Shown piece by piece: positions 60,556-63,131 of a stretch of DNA of 63,131 bases (position 1 is the stretch's first letter; every line of letters begins with the position of its first letter). The notes under the pieces were generated by a model that made no database searches, was not told the DNA's origin, and saw only the letters and a list, made by a program, of their open reading frames with translations. Position numbers and translations under genes: made by a program. Origin of the DNA: Ruminococcus sp. (GTDB lineage: Bacteria; Bacillota; Clostridia; Oscillospirales; Ruminococcaceae); NCBI GenBank assembly GCA_017523285.1, contig JAFWWU010000100.1, forward strand, positions 1 through 63,131, read 5' to 3'.

Positions 60556-62721
60556 TTAGAGAATATCATTTATATCTGATTTAAGAACATCGGCTTTCGG
60601 ACCATATACAGCCTGTATTCCCGTATCCTTTTTAATAAATCCGAGTGCTCCCTCTGCTTTCCAGCTTTCTGCGTCAGCAACCTTTTCTGGATTTTTTACA
60701 GTTACTCTCAGTCTTGTCATACAAGCGTCAACAAGTGTTATATTATCTCTGCCGCCAAGAAGTGCTATGATTCTTTCTGCCTGATTGTTTCCTGAATTTC
60801 TTATTTCAGATGATGAATTGTTATCTGATACAGATGCATCTGTATAATTGCCAAGTCTGCCGGGAGTAGCATATCTGAATTTTCCTATCATATAATAAGC
60901 AACCAGATATCCGATTCCGAAAAATACAACCGTACTTATGACGAAATTTATAATATCTCCGAGCAAGCCTGCTTTGAGGGACATTGGTATTCGTGTGAAA
61001 AATTCAAGATTTCCGAAAGAATGAAGTCTTAAATCAACAACTCCTGCAAGAGCAAAAGCAAGTCCCTGCAAAATCGCATATATAATATAAAGAGGAATTG
61101 CACAGAACATAAACATAAATTCAATCGGCTCTGTTACACCGGTAAGAAAAACGGCAAGCGAAGTTGAAACAAACATCGAACGATATTTGTGACGTTTATC
61201 CTTATCAACTCTGCGATACATAGCAAGAGCAAATCCGAGGAGAAGTCCTGTTGCACCAATCATCTGACCGACCTTGAAACGTGCAGGAATTACTGTTTCC
61301 ATAAGATTATTATAAGCCGCTGTATCACCGCTGTTTTTCAGATTTATAAGGTCAGTTATCCATGCAAGCCATAACGGGTCCTGTCCGAAAACCTCTGTAC
61401 CTGCATTAGCGCCTGTCTGAATGAGATACGTTCCGCCGAATGATGTATAATTCATTGGAATTGTAAGCATATGATGAAGTCCGAACGGAAGAAGCAGACG
61501 TTCAAGCGTTCCGTATACAAATGGTGCAAGAACTGGTGATGTCGATGAAGAATCGGCAATCCACAGACCGAATGAATTAATACCAAGCTGTATAATCGGC
61601 CAAATCACCGATAATATAAGCGATAGTATAAGCGACCATGCAATTACTACAAGCGGTACAAAGCGTTTGCCGTTGAAAAATGACAATGCATCGGGCAATT
61701 TTCGATAGTTATAGTATTTGTTGTAGATAATACCGCCTGCAAAGCCTGATATAATTCCGACAAATACGCCCATATTGAGTGCAGGAGCTCCAAGAACAGA
61801 TGTAAAGTATCCATTTACAAGTATTTCCTGCCCGAATAGCGTATGCGTAACAGCATCGGCATCATTAAGCATATCTGCTGTCACTCCGAAAATTGCACCT
61901 GTGAGACTGTTTATCAGAATAAACGCTATCGATGCAGCAAAAGCGCCGCCTGCACGTTCCTTTGCCCACGAGCCGCCTATTGCAATAGCAAAAAGCAGAT
62001 TGAGATTACTTATTATCGCCCAGCCTATATTTTCGGCTATTGAACCGATTGTCTGAGTTATCTGTATATCACCGCCAAGCATTGCAATAAGCTTGCCGAT
62101 ACTTATCATAAGTCCAGCCGCAGGCATTACAGCAATGACAACCATAAGTACCTTGCCAAGCTTCTGTAGAGCGTCAAAATTAAGACCTCGAAGTTTTTTC
62201 TCAGGCTTATCTGTAATTTCTTCAGCAATATCCTGTGCTGTTTCATCAATTATTTCAAATATAGAAGTTTCTCCGCCTATCAGCGTATCATTAATCAGAT
62301 TTATTCTCATTCCGTCAGAAAGGTTGCACACAAGCACGGGAGTTATGGGGTTAATATTGTTTTTATTCAGATAATCCATATCAACCTCAGCCACAACATC
62401 TCCTGAATTTACTCTGTCACCCTCTTTAACCCTTGCAGTAAATCCGCTACCATTGAGAGAAACAGTTTCAAGCCCGAAATGAACAAGAATATTAAGTCCG
62501 TCATCAGATGTAAAACCATAGGCGTGAGAGGTTTCTGCAATTGTAGACACAATTCCGTTTACAGGACTGTATATTTTTACTTTTCCTGACGTTTTTTCGG
62601 GAATAATCGCATATCCGTCACCTAATATTCTGTCGGAGAACACTTTGTCGCTCACCTTATCAAGAGAAACAACCTTGCCTCTTAAAGGTGATTTAATTCT
62701 CGATATAGCTTTTTCCAACAT
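60556..62721 (-). CDS. PTS glucose/maltose-type transporter, fused IIA-IIC-IIB
   Basis: 721 residues. IIA domain about 1-150 with the phosphorylated His81 in ILVHFGLETV and its partner His66. IIC domain about 190-600 with some ten membrane helices (start LQKLGKVLMVVIAVMPAAGLMISIGKL). IIB domain at the end with the phosphorylated Cys667 in ACMTRLRV. The glucose-superfamily order here is A-C-B, with IIA at the N-terminus. It imports and phosphorylates a sugar; glucose or an alpha-glucoside is likeliest. HPr and enzyme I are not in the window. AAGGAGTG ribosome binding site. Confidence 0.92.
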   Translation of the reverse strand: MLEKAISRIKSPLRGKVVSLDKVSDKVFSDRILGDGYAIIPEKTSGKVKIYSPVNGIVSTIAETSHAYGFTSDDGLNILVHFGLETVSLNGSGFTARVKEGDRVNSGDVVAEVDMDYLNKNNINPITPVLVCNLSDGMRINLINDTLIGGETSIFEIIDETAQDIAEEITDKPEKKLRGLNFDALQKLGKVLMVVIAVMPAAGLMISIGKLIAMLGGDIQITQTIGSIAENIGWAIISNLNLLFAIAIGGSWAKERAGGAFAASIAFILINSLTGAIFGVTADMLNDADAVTHTLFGQEILVNGYFTSVLGAPALNMGVFVGIISGFAGGIIYNKYYNYRKLPDALSFFNGKRFVPLVVIAWSLILSLILSVIWPIIQLGINSFGLWIADSSSTSPVLAPFVYGTLERLLLPFGLHHMLTIPMNYTSFGGTYLIQTGANAGTEVFGQDPLWLAWITDLINLKNSGDTAAYNNLMETVIPARFKVGQMIGATGLLLGFALAMYRRVDKDKRHKYRSMFVSTSLAVFLTGVTEPIEFMFMFCAIPLYIIYAILQGLAFALAGVVDLRLHSFGNLEFFTRIPMSLKAGLLGDIINFVISTVVFFGIGYLVAYYMIGKFRYATPGRLGNYTDASVSDNNSSSEIRNSGNNQAERIIALLGGRDNITLVDACMTRLRVTVKNPEKVADAESWKAEGALGFIKKDTGIQAVYGPKADVLKSDINDIL

Positions 62722-62802
62722 TTATCACTCCTTAAAATCAAAATTGCTTTTAAGTATGATGTGCAGAATATTAGTGAATTATTCAATTTTATATAATAAA
62801 AA

Positions 62803-62856
62803 ACTCTGATTATATAATCAGAGTAAAAATAAAAAAAGCCCGAATAATCGGACTTT
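62803..62856 (-). terminator. Two tandem terminators between tRNA and PTS gene
   Basis: 62837-62856 (8-bp stem, followed on the minus strand by TTTTTTTATTTTT) ends the rRNA/tRNA unit. 62803-62824 (10-bp stem ACTCTGATTA/TAATCAGAGT, then TTTTTTATTAT) is a backup. Confidence 0.85.
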
Positions 62857-62860
62857 TTAT

Positions 62861-62937
62861 GGTGGGCCATTAGGGACTCGAACCCCAGACCAACCGGTTA
62901 TGAGCCGGTTGCTCTAACCAACTGAGCTAATGGCCCT
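62861..62937 (-). tRNA. tRNA with CAT anticodon (elongator Met or Ile2)
   Basis: Cloverleaf with a 7-bp acceptor stem GGGCCAT/ATGGCCC, TAGCTCAGTTGGTTAGAGC D arm, anticodon CAT at 62903-62901 in the loop CTCATAA, and GGTTCGAGTCC T arm. The discriminator A and CCA are encoded. A CAT anticodon in this loop can be elongator tRNA-Met or the lysidine-modified tRNA-Ile2; sequence alone does not decide it, and it is not the initiator type (no GGG/CCC anticodon stem pairs). Confidence 0.93.
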
Positions 62938-62958
62938 TATATAATTTAGAATATGAAA

Positions 62959-62984
62959 ACAGAAGCTATATAAATAGCTTCTGT
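62959..62984 (-). terminator. Hairpin after the 5S rRNA
   Basis: 10-bp stem ACAGAAGCTA/TAGCTTCTGT, 6-nt loop, followed on the minus strand by TTTTCATATT. It lies between 5S and the tRNA, so it may be a terminator or a processing signal. Confidence 0.75.
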
Positions 62985-62990
62985 CCATAA

Positions 62991-63107
62991 TATCGGCATT
63001 GACCAATCTTCCCGGGCCGTTGCCAGCCAAGTATTGTAGGCACAGAAGAGCTTAACTGCCGTGTTCGGAATGGGAACGGGTGGAACCTCAACGCTATAAA
63101 CACCGAT
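62991..63107 (-). rRNA. 5S ribosomal RNA
   Basis: About 115 nt. The core matches the 5S consensus (CCACCCGTTCCCATTCCGAAC, ACGGCAGTTAAGCTCT read on the minus strand). The two ends pair: TCGGTGTT near 63106 with AATGCCGA near 62993. An open reading frame across it is spurious. It is followed by the CAT tRNA, and 23S and 16S genes probably lie just beyond the right edge. Confidence 0.93.
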
Positions 63108-63131
63108 TAAAACCTGAAACAAACAAAGCAA

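Noticed and set aside
62946-63131. Minus-strand open reading frame of 61 codons at the right edge
   Set aside because: It overlaps the 5S rRNA, whose conserved core and paired ends are clear.

Overview
The window looks like a chromosomal segment of a cellulosome-producing, A+T-rich Gram-positive gut anaerobe of the Ruminococcus type (Oscillospiraceae), closest in style to R. flavefaciens. The grounds are two dockerin-bearing secreted polysaccharidases, a lipoprotein GH5 cellulase, an intracellular cellobiose phosphorylase, Firmicutes-type DivIVA/SepF/YlmH and YlbF genes, AGGAGG-type ribosome binding sites and TTGACA/TATAAT promoters. The species assignment is an inference. I see no insertion sequence, prophage, integrase or CRISPR array.

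Layout. (1) 1-6338, + strand: a purine block with the 3' end of a PurO-like IMP cyclohydrolase, then five small envelope genes (three lipoproteins and two zinc-ribbon membrane proteins), then a stand-alone AICAR formyltransferase and purD. (2) 6348-11258, +: a membrane protein, uvrC and a GH9-CBM3c-dockerin endoglucanase with its own promoter and terminator. (3) 30972 down to 11333, -: a long collinear housekeeping block in transcription order miaB, ylbF-like, mutS, unknown gene, mutL, miaA, hfq, HlyD-like, yggS, sepF, ylmH, divIVA, ileS, lspA, rluD, HAD phosphatase, split transketolase, small membrane protein. (4) 31173-33121, +: a Y-family polymerase with a YolD-like partner behind a LexA-like promoter. 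(5) 34379-33162, -: a UAP1-like uridylyltransferase. (6) 34664-39446, +: uvrB-uvrA, with uvrB interrupted by an in-frame TAA in its last domain. (7) 39600-41207, +: SPFH protein, ribbon-helix-helix protein and a DUF6440-like protein. (8) 44338-41357 and 47177-44646, -: a double CE12 esterase with internal dockerin, and a GH5 lipoprotein followed by ispD. (9) 47857-53009, +: rmuC-malQ-glgP. (10) 62721-53049, -: ECF S component, GH94 cellobiose phosphorylase, DUF3592-like protein, aldose epimerase, citrate synthase, EEP hydrolase and a PTS IIA-IIC-IIB fusion. (11) Right edge, -: 5S rRNA and a CAT-anticodon tRNA, probably the end of an rRNA operon.

How the genes fit together. GH9 and the double esterase would act in a cellulosome and GH5 at the membrane surface. 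Released cellobiose would be split by GH94 to glucose-1-phosphate plus glucose. MalQ and GlgP handle alpha-glucan (probably glycogen) on the same glucose-1-phosphate node, aldose epimerase interconverts anomers, and transketolase and citrate synthase carry carbon onward. A second theme is genome maintenance: UvrABC, MutSL, a translesion polymerase and RmuC.

The signals most worth a second look are a dispersed palindromic repeat (8-bp arms, 3-bp centre, usually followed by CTAC or a variant) of which one copy forms the C-terminus of a protein and another carries compensatory arm changes; the UvrB stop codon; an ileS leader in which a hairpin separates the only good Shine-Dalgarno from the start codon; and a 20-bp translation leader duplicated around a lipoprotein gene inside the purine block.
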